Of a DNA stretch of 64,000 nt, positions 45,326 to 53,299 are shown one piece after another. This stretch comes from UBA11612 sp965228575 (GTDB taxonomy: Bacteria > Pseudomonadota > Alphaproteobacteria > Rhodospirillales > Rhodospirillaceae): the NCBI GenBank assembly GCA_965228575.1, contig CBDDHW010000065.1, forward strand, positions 4,846 to 68,845, in the 5' to 3' direction. The notes beneath the pieces are model-generated. The model did no database searches and was not told where the DNA came from. It was given only the letters and a program-made list of their open reading frames with translations. Every line of letters starts with the position of its first letter. The stretch's first letter is position 1. The translations under genes were made by a program, and so were the position numbers.

Positions 45326-45337
45326 TTTGAATTCAAA
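45326..45337. promoter_or_regulatory. 12-bp palindrome upstream of sbtA
   Basis: TTTGAATTCAAA is a perfect dyad 28 bp before the sbtA start, where a regulator could block or recruit RNA polymerase. It is short and AT-rich, so chance is possible. Confidence 0.3.
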
Positions 45338-45364
45338 AAATTTTTCCTGCGCGGAGAATCGAAA

Positions 45365-46351
45365 ATGTCGGGCATTGCCGACCTCGTTACCGCAAATTTG
45401 TTTAATCCGGTCGTTCTTGCCTTTGTGCTGGGAATAGCGGCGGGGATGGCACGGGCGGAGCTCTCGTTTCCAGCGGCCTTGAGCAAGGCCATGTCCATCT
45501 ATTTGATGTTTGCCATTGGGCTGAAGGGTGGAATCGCGGTCGCTGACAGCCCGTTCAGCACCTCACTCATTCTAGCGCTGCTCGCCGGATTGGTTCTCAG
45601 TTTTGTCATGCCGTTCATCGCTTTTGCGGCCTTGCGAACGAGCACCGGGCTCAAAAGTATCGATGCAGCGGCTATAGCCGCGCACTATGGTTCAATTTCC
45701 ATTGTCACATTTGTCACAGCGACCGAAGTGCTACGCCTCGCTGCTCTTGAGTTTGAAGGATTTATGGTTGCCGTGGCCGCGCTAATGGAAACACCGGCCA
45801 TCATGTCAGGGATATGGCTCGCTGGCCGCGCGGCGAGCGCCGGCAATGGCAAACCACAGTTTTCGTCCGAGCTTGGGCGAGAAGTATTTTTAAACGCAAG
45901 CGTGGTGGTTCTGGTTGGCGCATTTTTGATTGGACTGATCAGCACTCCTGAGGCGGCCCTGAAGGTGCAGCCCTTTTTCACGGACATCTTTCAGGGTGTC
46001 TTGTGTCTCTTCCTTCTCGATATGGGCTTGATCGCCGCCGAGCGTCTGCGCGGTGTAAAAATTCTTTCAACTGCCGTCATCCTGTTTGGCATTTACATGC
46101 CCATCATCGGGGCAGTCCTCGGAACTCTGTCAGGGTGGGCCGTCGGCCTGAGTGCAGGGGGTACGGTTCTTATGGCAACACTGGCGGCTAGTGCGTCGTA
46201 CATTGCCGTGCCCGCGGCCATGCGTTTGGCGATGCCCAAAGCGAACCCGGCTGTATCACTTACTCTTTCTTTGGCGATCACCTTTCCCTTCAATGTTATC
46301 GTGGGAATTCCCATCTACCTCGCCGTTATTCGCTGGCTCTATGGGATTTAG
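45365..46351 (+). CDS. sbtA: SbtA-type sodium-dependent bicarbonate transporter
   Basis: The 328-residue protein has about ten hydrophobic segments and matches the SbtA family (FNPVVLAFVLGIAAGMAR at the start; MFAIGLKGGIAVAD near 45; AHYGSISIVTFVTA near 107; CLFLLDMGLIAAERLRG near 220). SbtA takes up bicarbonate with Na+. GCGGAGAATC precedes ATG 45365; the frame is open 90 bp further upstream without a better start. It is followed by its PII-like regulator sbtB 4 bp later, so the pair is complete. Presence in a heterotroph suggests use in anaplerotic carboxylation or pH balance. Confidence 0.88.
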   Translation: MSGIADLVTANLFNPVVLAFVLGIAAGMARAELSFPAALSKAMSIYLMFAIGLKGGIAVADSPFSTSLILALLAGLVLSFVMPFIAFAALRTSTGLKSIDAAAIAAHYGSISIVTFVTATEVLRLAALEFEGFMVAVAALMETPAIMSGIWLAGRAASAGNGKPQFSSELGREVFLNASVVVLVGAFLIGLISTPEAALKVQPFFTDIFQGVLCLFLLDMGLIAAERLRGVKILSTAVILFGIYMPIIGAVLGTLSGWAVGLSAGGTVLMATLAASASYIAVPAAMRLAMPKANPAVSLTLSLAITFPFNVIVGIPIYLAVIRWLYGI

Positions 46352-46355
46352 TGCA

Positions 46356-46664
46356 ATGGACCTGCATCCGAAAAAAAAGATCGAAGTTGTCGTTGAAACC
46401 ACCATGGTCAAGAAGGTCCTTGAAACCATGCGGAGCTGTGACGCGACAGGTGCAACCGTCCTGCCGATTTTGAGCGGTGAAGGGCAGGGTGGCCCGTGGA
46501 GCGATAATGATTTGGGTTCGGCCCTGGATATGAAAATGGTGATGGTGGTCACCGGTCCGCGCCGAGCGGCGATGATTCGCGATGCGATATACGATACTCT
46601 AGAGAACTATCGCTACATGCTTCTAATCAGCGACGTGGAAGTGATTCGGAACGACCGCTTTTAA
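46356..46664 (+). CDS. sbtB: PII-like SbtB regulator of SbtA
   Basis: The 102-residue protein has the ferredoxin-like PII fold of SbtB: a first strand IEVVVETTMVKKVLETM, a T-loop-like segment ILSGEGQGGPWSDND near 38-52 and a final LLISDVEVIRNDRF. Cyanobacterial SbtB binds adenyl nucleotides and gates SbtA; the short C-terminus here lacks the redox Cys extension found in some. I chose ATG 46356, 4 bp after the sbtA stop; an ATG 15 bp upstream is also in frame. Confidence 0.82.
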   Translation: MDLHPKKKIEVVVETTMVKKVLETMRSCDATGATVLPILSGEGQGGPWSDNDLGSALDMKMVMVVTGPRRAAMIRDAIYDTLENYRYMLLISDVEVIRNDRF

Positions 46665-46757
46665 ATTCGTGCTACGCTGCGTGAGCGGATTAACGTCGAG
46701 GACGTCGATTTTCGTAAAATTCGGTATTCGAAATTCTGTGTACGGAGTCTTAGGACT

Positions 46758-47207
46758 TCACCGGCAGGGAAATTCTCTTGCCCAGGCGGCCATCGCAACA
46801 ATAGCGGGCGGTAATTCTCTCGAACTTGGACGATCGTTGACATAGTCCATGAATGTGTCCTTGAGGATGGCGCCTGTTAACCCGTTTGCCGGTTCGCAAA
46901 CATTGGGAATGGTCGCGCCTTCATCTTTGAAGACCTCAAAGATTTCGAGGATTGCGGCGAAGTATGATGCGCACATTCCAGTATCTATGAGATCAATTTC
47001 ACTTGGATCGTAAGGGGACTCTCCATCGTACAAAAGCGTGTCCGCCCGCGCACATTTATCCGCGATATCTCCGGCCGTGTTCGGTTCCAAGGTTCGCGCA
47101 ACAGCTTCGATTCGGCGTTCAAAAGCCTGCATCGTGGGTTGCTGACGTTGCGCTAACGCCGGCAGAGCCGATGCAATCAGAAATACAAAAATGATTATGT
47201 GACGCAT
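46758..47207 (-). CDS. Secreted Rap1a/Tai-like protein
   Basis: The 149-residue protein has a signal peptide (IIIFVFLIASALPALAQ) and a small helical domain with two cysteine pairs. The pattern C-x-Y near the centre (GMCASYFAAI), NVCEPANG and the ending MAAWAREFPCR fits the Rap1a/Tai immunity-protein fold. Members in type VI secretion systems neutralise amidase effectors; many other copies, like this, are orphans with unknown roles. No effector gene is nearby. Confidence 0.65.
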   Translation of the reverse strand: MRHIIIFVFLIASALPALAQRQQPTMQAFERRIEAVARTLEPNTAGDIADKCARADTLLYDGESPYDPSEIDLIDTGMCASYFAAILEIFEVFKDEGATIPNVCEPANGLTGAILKDTFMDYVNDRPSSRELPPAIVAMAAWAREFPCR

Positions 47208-47256
47208 AATAGAACTGTACGCCTCTCTCCCGGGCCACGCTATATTTCATTGCATC

Positions 47257-47736
47257 ATGATCAGGTTGGCAGAGTCCAAAGATAAAAAAGCGATTTGGGC
47301 CATTCTTGGCCCGGTTATTCGCGCCGGCGAAACCTACGCCATCAATCGGGATATCAGCGAGAACGACGCGCTTGCGTTCTGGCTCAGTCCTGATCGGGAA
47401 ACCTTCGTTTTTGACGACAACGGCGAGGTATATGGAACCTATTATATATGTGCGAACAAAGACGGAGGCGGGGCCCACGTTGCGAACTGTGGGTATATGA
47501 CGGCGCCGTCCGCCCAGGGGCGGGGCATCGCCCGCCGCATGGGCATGCACTCAATATCACATGCGAAGTCACTCGGCTTTCGCGCAATTCAGTTCAATTT
47601 TGTGGTGAGCAATAACACGCGGGCGATTAAACTTTGGCAGTCTCTGGATTTTGAAATCGTCGGGCGCCTACCTGGAGCGTTTAATCATCCGTCACTTGGA
47701 TACATCGATGCATTGATCATGTTTCGAGAGCTGTGA
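47257..47736 (+). CDS. GNAT-family N-acetyltransferase
   Basis: The 159-residue protein is a compact GNAT domain: NCGYMTAPSAQGRGIARRMG near 75-94 is the acetyl-CoA loop and SNNTRAIKLWQSLDFEIVGRLPGAF gives the usual end. The substrate is unknown. It is divergent from the Rap1a-like gene. Confidence 0.85.
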   Translation: MIRLAESKDKKAIWAILGPVIRAGETYAINRDISENDALAFWLSPDRETFVFDDNGEVYGTYYICANKDGGGAHVANCGYMTAPSAQGRGIARRMGMHSISHAKSLGFRAIQFNFVVSNNTRAIKLWQSLDFEIVGRLPGAFNHPSLGYIDALIMFREL

Positions 47737-47768
47737 AATAGTCTGTACGAAGACAAAAAGGATTTTCG

Positions 47769-48194
47769 ATGTCACTCAGTCCGTTACTTAACGCGCCGCT
47801 TCACATCCAAATCCATGCGATATCCGCGATTGCTGCATTCATTTTAGGGCTTGTTCAAATCCTGGGTCCCAAGGGAACGCTCCCGCACAAGATCATGGGT
47901 GCGGGGTGGGTCATCGTCATGTCCTCAGTCGTGATTAGTTCAGCGTTCATCGTAAATAATTTTGGCCCGAGCGATCCGGTCTTTGGCCGCTTCGGGATGA
48001 TTCATCTCTTAACCCTCCTTGGTGCGTACACACTCATCAGGGGCGTTATGCATATTCATGAGGGCGGGCCGCGCTTAAAGCGTCACGCGGGACAGTTCGT
48101 GGGATTTTTCGTTGGCGGTATTCTAATCGCCGGTGCGCTCGCGTTTACGCCGGGACGGATCATGCATGCGGTTGTATTTGGGGCGTCGTCATAA
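47769..48194 (+). CDS. DUF2306-like membrane protein
   Basis: The 141-residue protein has four membrane segments with the HIQIHAISAIAAFILGLVQ start and GTLPHKIMGAGWV motif typical of DUF2306. Function is unknown. The next small gene begins directly at its stop, so the two are probably cotranslated. Confidence 0.72.
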   Translation: MSLSPLLNAPLHIQIHAISAIAAFILGLVQILGPKGTLPHKIMGAGWVIVMSSVVISSAFIVNNFGPSDPVFGRFGMIHLLTLLGAYTLIRGVMHIHEGGPRLKRHAGQFVGFFVGGILIAGALAFTPGRIMHAVVFGASS

Positions 48195-48401
48195 GTGGCA
48201 GAGAAGGCGACCAACCAAAGAGTGCGCCGCCGGGCAGGGTTGGTTGTCCTGACGCTTCTCGCCTTGCCGATTTTACTTCACGTTTTTCAGCCGCAAATCG
48301 AATTGGGTGGGCTGGGTTTGGCACTGGGCACACTTGGAATGACAATCTCGCCTTTGATTCTATTTGGCGTTCTTCTTCTATGGGCGCGGTCGAAATGGTG
48401 A
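48195..48401 (+). CDS. Small two-helix membrane protein (68 residues)
   Basis: GTG 48195 follows the DUF2306 stop without a gap. The product has a basic N-terminus (RVRRRAGLVVL) and two hydrophobic helices (about 14-30 and 40-60). I know no family. Its stop codon lies inside the loop of an 11-bp-stem hairpin that separates it from the convergent amidohydrolase gene. Confidence 0.6.
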   Translation: MAEKATNQRVRRRAGLVVLTLLALPILLHVFQPQIELGGLGLALGTLGMTISPLILFGVLLLWARSKW

Positions 48402-48410
48402 CCGCGCCCA
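48381..48410. terminator. Perfect 11-bp stem hairpin between convergent genes
   Basis: TGGGCGCGGTC (48381-48391) pairs with GACCGCGCCCA (48400-48410) around an 8-base loop that includes the stop of the upstream gene. The stem is GC-rich and perfect and lies between convergent genes, so a bidirectional end signal is likely. Neither side has a T-run, so intrinsic termination is not certain. Confidence 0.5.
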
Positions 48411-48444
48411 CTTAGAAAGATGGTGTGAATAACCTTCGAGCAGT

Positions 48445-49704
48445 TTAGGGATATGCTGTTCGATCGAGGGCTTCACCACTCAGGAATACCTGAGAGATTT
48501 TTCGCGTATTGGTAATATCGTCTAGCGGATTGCCGTCAAGCACCAGGAAGTCCGCGTTCTTACCAACTGTCAAGGTTCCGGTGTCTTCCAAACCGAGGAA
48601 GACAGCGGCGTCACCTGTGGACGAGACAATCACATCCATCACAGGCATGCCCGCGATCACCATATCTTCCATTTCAACATGAGCGCCCCAGGGGCGGTTA
48701 CCATCAGTTCCCATCGTGATTTTCACGCCGGCATCATTCATAGCTACGAGATTGCGCGCTTGAATTTGGAAGCGTTCATTGACTTCGGGGTCTTCGACAT
48801 TTCCTTTTTGAATGGCATCGAATTCATCATTCGGGACAATGCCTTGCAACCAACTGTAATCAGTGGGTGCGCCGCGGCTCGATAGATTGGGAATGAGAAC
48901 GAAATCCGGATGGTCGGGAAGCATCCCCAAGAACTCTTCGTCCACATCCATGTCACGGACACTGTGGGCGTAGGAATCGACATTTGCATCGAGTAAGCCC
49001 TTGGCATCGGACAAGTCATAAATGTGAGCGGTGACGCGCAGATTATTGGCGTGAGCTTCTTCGATTATCGGACCGTAGAGATCTGGAGTCAGTTTGTCGT
49101 AGCGTTCGTTGCGGTCGTCGACCCAGATTTTAATCATATCAACACCAAGCGCTGCCTGTTCCTGAACGGCTTGACGGCCTTCTTCAGCGGTCGAGATGTG
49201 ATATGGACCGGTGAAGGGAGCGAACGAACGTCCTCCTTCAGGCGCGGTTATTCCAAGACCCGCACTAAAGAAGCGGGCAGCACCGGGAATAGCTTGCGCG
49301 CGCATACCGACGATTTGGGCTGAATCGGTGCCAAGAGCCAAAGTTGCGCTAACGCCAAAATAGGCGCGGCGCTTTAAGTCTTGAATCAATTCCTCGGGCG
49401 ATTGTCGGACGTGCGTATGGGTGTCAACCAATGTCGGCATGATGGTCTTGCCGGAAACGTCTACGCGGGCAGCGCCGGCCGGGACATCTACATCACCAGA
49501 GGGGCCAATGAGTGAAATTTTATCTTGGTCGACAACGATTGTAGCGTTTTCGATCGGGGCGCTTCCATCACCGACGATCACTGTGGCACCTTCGTAAGCT
49601 GTAACGCCCTCCAAGGGCGGAGGTGTACAGGATGAGAGTCCTAGGCCAACCATGACCACGGCAGCCGCGCCGGCCGCAAATTTCGTTATAGTTCTACGGT
49701 GCAT
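48445..49704 (-). CDS. Amidohydrolase-superfamily lipoprotein
   Basis: ATG 49704 has GGAGGA upstream and gives 419 residues; an alternate start 12 bp earlier is poorer. The N-terminus is Tat/Sec-like with a lipobox (VGLGLSSCTPPP). The metal-dependent hydrolase core is visible: DTHTHVRQSP near 92, TAHIYD near 200 and GTDGNRPWGAHVEMEDMV near 330, with the final beta-sandwich (NADFLVLDGNPLDDI). Relatives are periplasmic imidazolonepropionase/prolidase-like enzymes; the substrate is unknown. Confidence 0.85.
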   Translation of the reverse strand: MHRRTITKFAAGAAAVVMVGLGLSSCTPPPLEGVTAYEGATVIVGDGSAPIENATIVVDQDKISLIGPSGDVDVPAGAARVDVSGKTIMPTLVDTHTHVRQSPEELIQDLKRRAYFGVSATLALGTDSAQIVGMRAQAIPGAARFFSAGLGITAPEGGRSFAPFTGPYHISTAEEGRQAVQEQAALGVDMIKIWVDDRNERYDKLTPDLYGPIIEEAHANNLRVTAHIYDLSDAKGLLDANVDSYAHSVRDMDVDEEFLGMLPDHPDFVLIPNLSSRGAPTDYSWLQGIVPNDEFDAIQKGNVEDPEVNERFQIQARNLVAMNDAGVKITMGTDGNRPWGAHVEMEDMVIAGMPVMDVIVSSTGDAAVFLGLEDTGTLTVGKNADFLVLDGNPLDDITNTRKISQVFLSGEALDRTAYP

Positions 49705-49996
49705 CGGGTCCTCCACTCAAAAAAAGACGTTGCAATACGGATTGGTAAATTGAATTTGGAAGTTTACCGGTCAATTCGGCCCACATCTACAGGTGAGAGC
49801 AGCCTCAGGAACATGATCATAAAGTGTTGAATTATAGTAATAAATCGTAATTTCATTAAAGTTATCCAGCCATCCCTTGAGCCTTCAATGCTTTGTTAAA
49901 ATCGTCGGCTTAATTTTGCAACCAGACCACAATGGTTGACGTACTAAGGTAAATACCCTTTTTTGGCGATTGATCGAGAACGGAGACGTCACAAGC

Positions 49997-50473
49997 ATGT
50001 CAGGATCTTCCTCACTCAAGTTCGGCGAAAACCTCGAGGACCTTCATATCCTCGTCGTTGACGACGATGATGCGTTTATCTCGCTCATCCTTGCGATGAT
50101 GGATGCTCTCGGGGTTGGGGAAATCTCGAGCGCCAAGAGTGGTGCTGAGGCATACGATACTCTGCGCAAAAGCAAAAAAATCGTGGACTGTGTAATTTGT
50201 GATTATCGCATGGACAACGGAAACGGTTTACAGCTTTTGCAGGCAATACGAACCGGCGTTGTAAACCCGGTGCGCCCGGACGCGACGTTTATTCTTCTGA
50301 CGTCGTCAAGCGACCCTGAAACGGTAAGCGCCGCGGCGATGCTCGACGTAAGCGGATACCTCGTAAAACCTGTTACAAAAGAAAAATTGGCTGTCGCAAT
50401 CGCGAAAGCGCGCTCGAGGGTTATCAAAGTTGATATCGGACGTTACCAGCGGGTGAGCATAAAAGAGAGCTAG
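49997..50473 (+). CDS. Single-domain response regulator
   Basis: The 158-residue receiver has the acidic pocket VVDDDDAF, the phospho-Asp in VICDYRMDNGNG, Thr in FILLTSS and Lys in GYLVKPVT. It resembles the receiver of the protein at 43105 (shared CDxxMxxxxGLxxL and SGYLVKPV), so the two are probably paralogues. ATG 49997 is preferred over TTG 49970. It has no output domain and could be a phosphate shuttle for the same kinase 7 kb upstream. It is the last accessory gene before ribH. Confidence 0.85.
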   Translation: MSGSSSLKFGENLEDLHILVVDDDDAFISLILAMMDALGVGEISSAKSGAEAYDTLRKSKKIVDCVICDYRMDNGNGLQLLQAIRTGVVNPVRPDATFILLTSSSDPETVSAAAMLDVSGYLVKPVTKEKLAVAIAKARSRVIKVDIGRYQRVSIKES

Positions 50474-50534
50474 GATTTGGTCTTTGATTAGATCTGGCAA
50501 TCGCAGGTGACGCAAAAAATATTTAGGGATTCTC

Positions 50535-50987
50535 ATGGGCGATGGACCTCATGTCCTCATTATCGAGGCGCGCTTTTACGAAGACATTGCTGACGACCTT
50601 CTTAAAGGGACAGTCGCGGCCTTAGAGTCGGCGGGAGCGACATCTGAAACTGTAAGCGTGCCGGGCATATTGGAACTCCCGCTCGCTGCCCAATTTGCCT
50701 TTAGTAAAGGTGCGGCTCACCCGAACAGGCATTACGATGGGTGCGTGGTTCTTGGATGCGCGATCAAAGGGGAAACCGATCACTATGAATACGTTTCCAG
50801 CCAATCCATGAGCGGTGTTCAACGGGTGGCTCTTGATCACCTTGTTCCCATTGGAAATGGTATTTTAACGTGCCCAACGCGCGCGCTGGCGGAGAATCGT
50901 GCAAACCCTGACCAGGGAAATGCGGGAGGACGGGCCGCAAAAGCGTGCCTGCAACTCATTGAGCTGAAGCGCAGCTTCGGGCTATAA
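50535..50987 (+). CDS. ribH: 6,7-dimethyl-8-ribityllumazine synthase
   Basis: The 150-residue enzyme forms lumazine from the ribD and ribB products. Family features are the N-terminal LIIEARFYEDIAD, VPGILELPLAAQFA near 42 and the catalytic His in KGETDHYEYVSSQS near 80. It is 18 kb from ribBX, whereas most alphaproteobacteria have ribB and ribH adjacent. It is followed by nusB. Confidence 0.93.
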   Translation: MGDGPHVLIIEARFYEDIADDLLKGTVAALESAGATSETVSVPGILELPLAAQFAFSKGAAHPNRHYDGCVVLGCAIKGETDHYEYVSSQSMSGVQRVALDHLVPIGNGILTCPTRALAENRANPDQGNAGGRAAKACLQLIELKRSFGL

Positions 50988-51034
50988 ACCTCGCCGTACG
51001 CCTTTTTCGTTCTTTGACAGGTTTGGGTTCGCGC

Positions 51035-51550
51035 ATGACGGCATCGCCGGTTACTTCGTCTGGTCCTTCGTTGTCGCGGGCTTCTAGTCACCGGAGCGCG
51101 GCCAGGTTGTCTGTCGTGCAGGCCCTTTACCAAGCCGAGGCGACCGACGTCTCCATTGACGCTATCATGAAGGACTTCCTGTCTGGACGTATCGGGGGCA
51201 TTGCTATCGTTGCGGATGCAGATACGGAAAAAGAACTCACCGTAAAGCTCTCAGACCCCGATCAAGAACTTTTTGTCGCCCTAATGCGCGCCGTGCAAGA
51301 TCGCCGTAAACATATCGATGAAATGATTAAGGCGAGTGTCAGTACCGGTTGGCCGTGGACCCGGCTGGAAATGACATTGCGTGCGATCTTGCGCGCGGGG
51401 GCCGCCGAGCTTCTTACGCAGTCTTCCATTCCTCCGAAGGTGTCTATCGCGGAGTTTGTCGACGTCGCTCACGCCTTTTACTCTGGGCCGGAGCCTGGAA
51501 TGGTCAACGCCGTCCTTGATCGTATCGCAAAGGCGTTGGGTCGGGAGTGA
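51035..51550 (+). CDS. nusB: Transcription antitermination factor NusB
   Basis: The 171-residue protein binds boxA RNA with NusE in rRNA antitermination. The helical core starts at RSAARLSVVQALYQAE and ends KVSIAEFVDVAHAFYSGPEPGMVNAVLDRIA. I chose ATG 51035; a TTG at 51014 would add seven residues. The stop overlaps the thiL start (GTGATG). Confidence 0.93.
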   Translation: MTASPVTSSGPSLSRASSHRSAARLSVVQALYQAEATDVSIDAIMKDFLSGRIGGIAIVADADTEKELTVKLSDPDQELFVALMRAVQDRRKHIDEMIKASVSTGWPWTRLEMTLRAILRAGAAELLTQSSIPPKVSIAEFVDVAHAFYSGPEPGMVNAVLDRIAKALGRE

Positions 51551-52551
51551 TGAGAGAGAAAGAGAAAGGCCGGAGCGAATTCGCGCTGATTGCCGATCTC
51601 TTTGCGCCGCTTTCAAAAAGAGCGGCCGGTGCGCTCGATCTTAAGGATGACGCCGCTTTAGTTGACGTGCAAATAGGGGAGCACCTTGTTGTTGCGGCTG
51701 ATACTTTGATCGCCGGTGTCCACTTTCGCGAAGAGGATCCTCCTGAGACAGTGGGGCGCAAAGCCTTACGCGTAAATCTTTCGGATTTGGCGGCGATGGG
51801 AGCCAAGCCTGTTGGTTTTTTGCAAACTCTGACGCTGAACGATCAGATCGGTGATGCCTATTTACAAAAGTATGCGAAGGGATTGGAGGATGACGCGACG
51901 CATTTTGACATCCCGCTTTTAGGTGGAGATACAACGGTTGGGCGTGGTCCGCTCACGGTCACAATTGCGATTTTGGGAAGTGTAAGAAAAGGCGATGCGC
52001 TTTTGCGCTCCGGCGCCCAGGCCGGTGATATTTTATGTGTCACCGGAACGATCGGTGACGGTGCGCTAGGTCTTAAATGCGCGCAGGGTACTTTGAAGCT
52101 AAGCGATGCGGACTCAATGTTTCTTCGCGGCCGGTATCAACGTCCAGAGCCGCGCATCGAGATTGGGTGTACGATTGCCGGTCGGGCGAGTGCATGTATT
52201 GACGTTTCAGATGGATTGGTCGCCGACGTGGGCCATATTTGCGACGCCTCTGAGGTGATTGCCGTTATCGAAAAGGAGAAGATTCCTCTTTCGAACGCCG
52301 GTCGCACAGGGATAAGCCAAGATCCAGACTTATGGAACGCAGTGTTCGGCGGGGGGGATGACTACGAATTGGCGTTCACGGTGCCGCCAGATGATATTGA
52401 TGACATCTCAAATTTGGGCAGTACTACGGGAACGGCAGTCACAGTGATCGGTCGCATTTTACCTGCGAGAAATGATAAGATGCCTGTCACCGTGGTGGAC
52501 GAAAATGGTATGACCCTGTCACTTCCGAGTGGTGGATATCGTCATAGATGA
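51550..52551 (+). CDS. thiL: Thiamine-monophosphate kinase
   Basis: The 333-residue ATP-dependent kinase makes thiamine diphosphate. Motifs: LKDDAALVDV near 36, AADTLIAGVHF near 55, GGDTTVGRGPLTVT near 124, ACIDVSDGLVADVGHI near 217 and GGGDDYELAFTVPP near 270. ATG 51550 shares its A with the nusB stop; a GTG three bases earlier is equally in frame. The conserved nusB-thiL order is intact. Confidence 0.94.
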   Translation: MREKEKGRSEFALIADLFAPLSKRAAGALDLKDDAALVDVQIGEHLVVAADTLIAGVHFREEDPPETVGRKALRVNLSDLAAMGAKPVGFLQTLTLNDQIGDAYLQKYAKGLEDDATHFDIPLLGGDTTVGRGPLTVTIAILGSVRKGDALLRSGAQAGDILCVTGTIGDGALGLKCAQGTLKLSDADSMFLRGRYQRPEPRIEIGCTIAGRASACIDVSDGLVADVGHICDASEVIAVIEKEKIPLSNAGRTGISQDPDLWNAVFGGGDDYELAFTVPPDDIDDISNLGSTTGTAVTVIGRILPARNDKMPVTVVDENGMTLSLPSGGYRHR

Positions 52552-52573
52552 GTCCTAGGAAAGGCCAATTAGT

Positions 52574-53068
52574 ATGAAGCGCTTTATCGTCATTCTTCTT
52601 GTACTCATACTTGTCGGCGGTGGAGGTGCGGGCGGACTCATTATGATGGGTGTTCTTCCCAACCCCTTCAATCCGGATGCAAGCGCCCTTTTCGAGAGCA
52701 TGGAGGAGACAGAAGGTGGACGTGCGGGGGATTTTGAACCTCCGTCGGCAGCTTTGCAGCTGGTGAGAGTCAACGACATGATTGTACCGGTCATAATCGA
52801 TGGTCGGCTTGTGCGGAGAATATCGATGACGCTGCGCCTTGTTGCGGCAAATGCGGGTACGAAATCTCTCGTTGAGGATAATTTGCCCCTTTATCAAGAT
52901 AGACTTGTGAAGGAGCTGGTTCCGTACTTTCAGACTCATTTCCGCAGCAATGATCTTATCGATATCCGCGATCTAAAACGCTTTTTAAAGGCTCAAGCTG
53001 ACGCCGTTTATGGGGACTTGGTGATCGCTGTGCTCCTCACGAATGCATTTCAGCAAAACGTGAACTGA
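52574..53068 (+). CDS. Single-pass membrane protein, FliL-like in profile
   Basis: The 164-residue protein has one N-terminal membrane helix (about 4-26, ending in a Gly-rich GGGGAGGLIM turn) and a periplasmic domain of about 110 residues. The layout (short helix, acidic linker, strand VRRISMTLRLV, helices, final strand) recalls FliL, but no diagnostic FliL motif is evident. It sits between thiL and hppA; in this genome's neighbourhood a flagellar role would be surprising, so I leave the family open. Confidence 0.4.
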   Translation: MKRFIVILLVLILVGGGGAGGLIMMGVLPNPFNPDASALFESMEETEGGRAGDFEPPSAALQLVRVNDMIVPVIIDGRLVRRISMTLRLVAANAGTKSLVEDNLPLYQDRLVKELVPYFQTHFRSNDLIDIRDLKRFLKAQADAVYGDLVIAVLLTNAFQQNVN

Positions 53069-53157
53069 CCAAATTTCTAGAAAAATGCCCGTGCTTCTTT
53101 ATTTTATGGGCTGCAATCCATCTTAAATCCCCGTGGAGCCTAAAATGTTGCGTCTGC

Positions 53158-53175
53158 GAGTGCCTTCTGGCACTC
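53158..53175. repeat. Hairpin upstream of hppA
   Basis: GAGTGCC and GGCACTC pair around a TTCT loop in the gap between the FliL-like gene and hppA. It is followed by TCCCGCC, not by a T-run. It could end transcription from thiL weakly or sit in the hppA leader. Confidence 0.35.
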
Positions 53176-53299
53176 TCCCGCCGCTCCTGATGGGGTGCAC
53201 GCGCGTTCGTGTCTAAACATTTGAATTTAAACAATTATCTGTCCGATTGAAGGCAAGGTCGCCTTTACATCGAATCAATGACTCAATAACGGGGTGAAC

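Noticed and set aside
32605..50534. Prophage or integrative element
   Set aside because: No integrase, transposase, capsid, relaxase or tRNA-derived repeats; gene types are metabolic and signalling.
53158..53175. Intrinsic terminator before hppA
   Set aside because: The hairpin is perfect but is followed by TCCCGCC, with no T-run.
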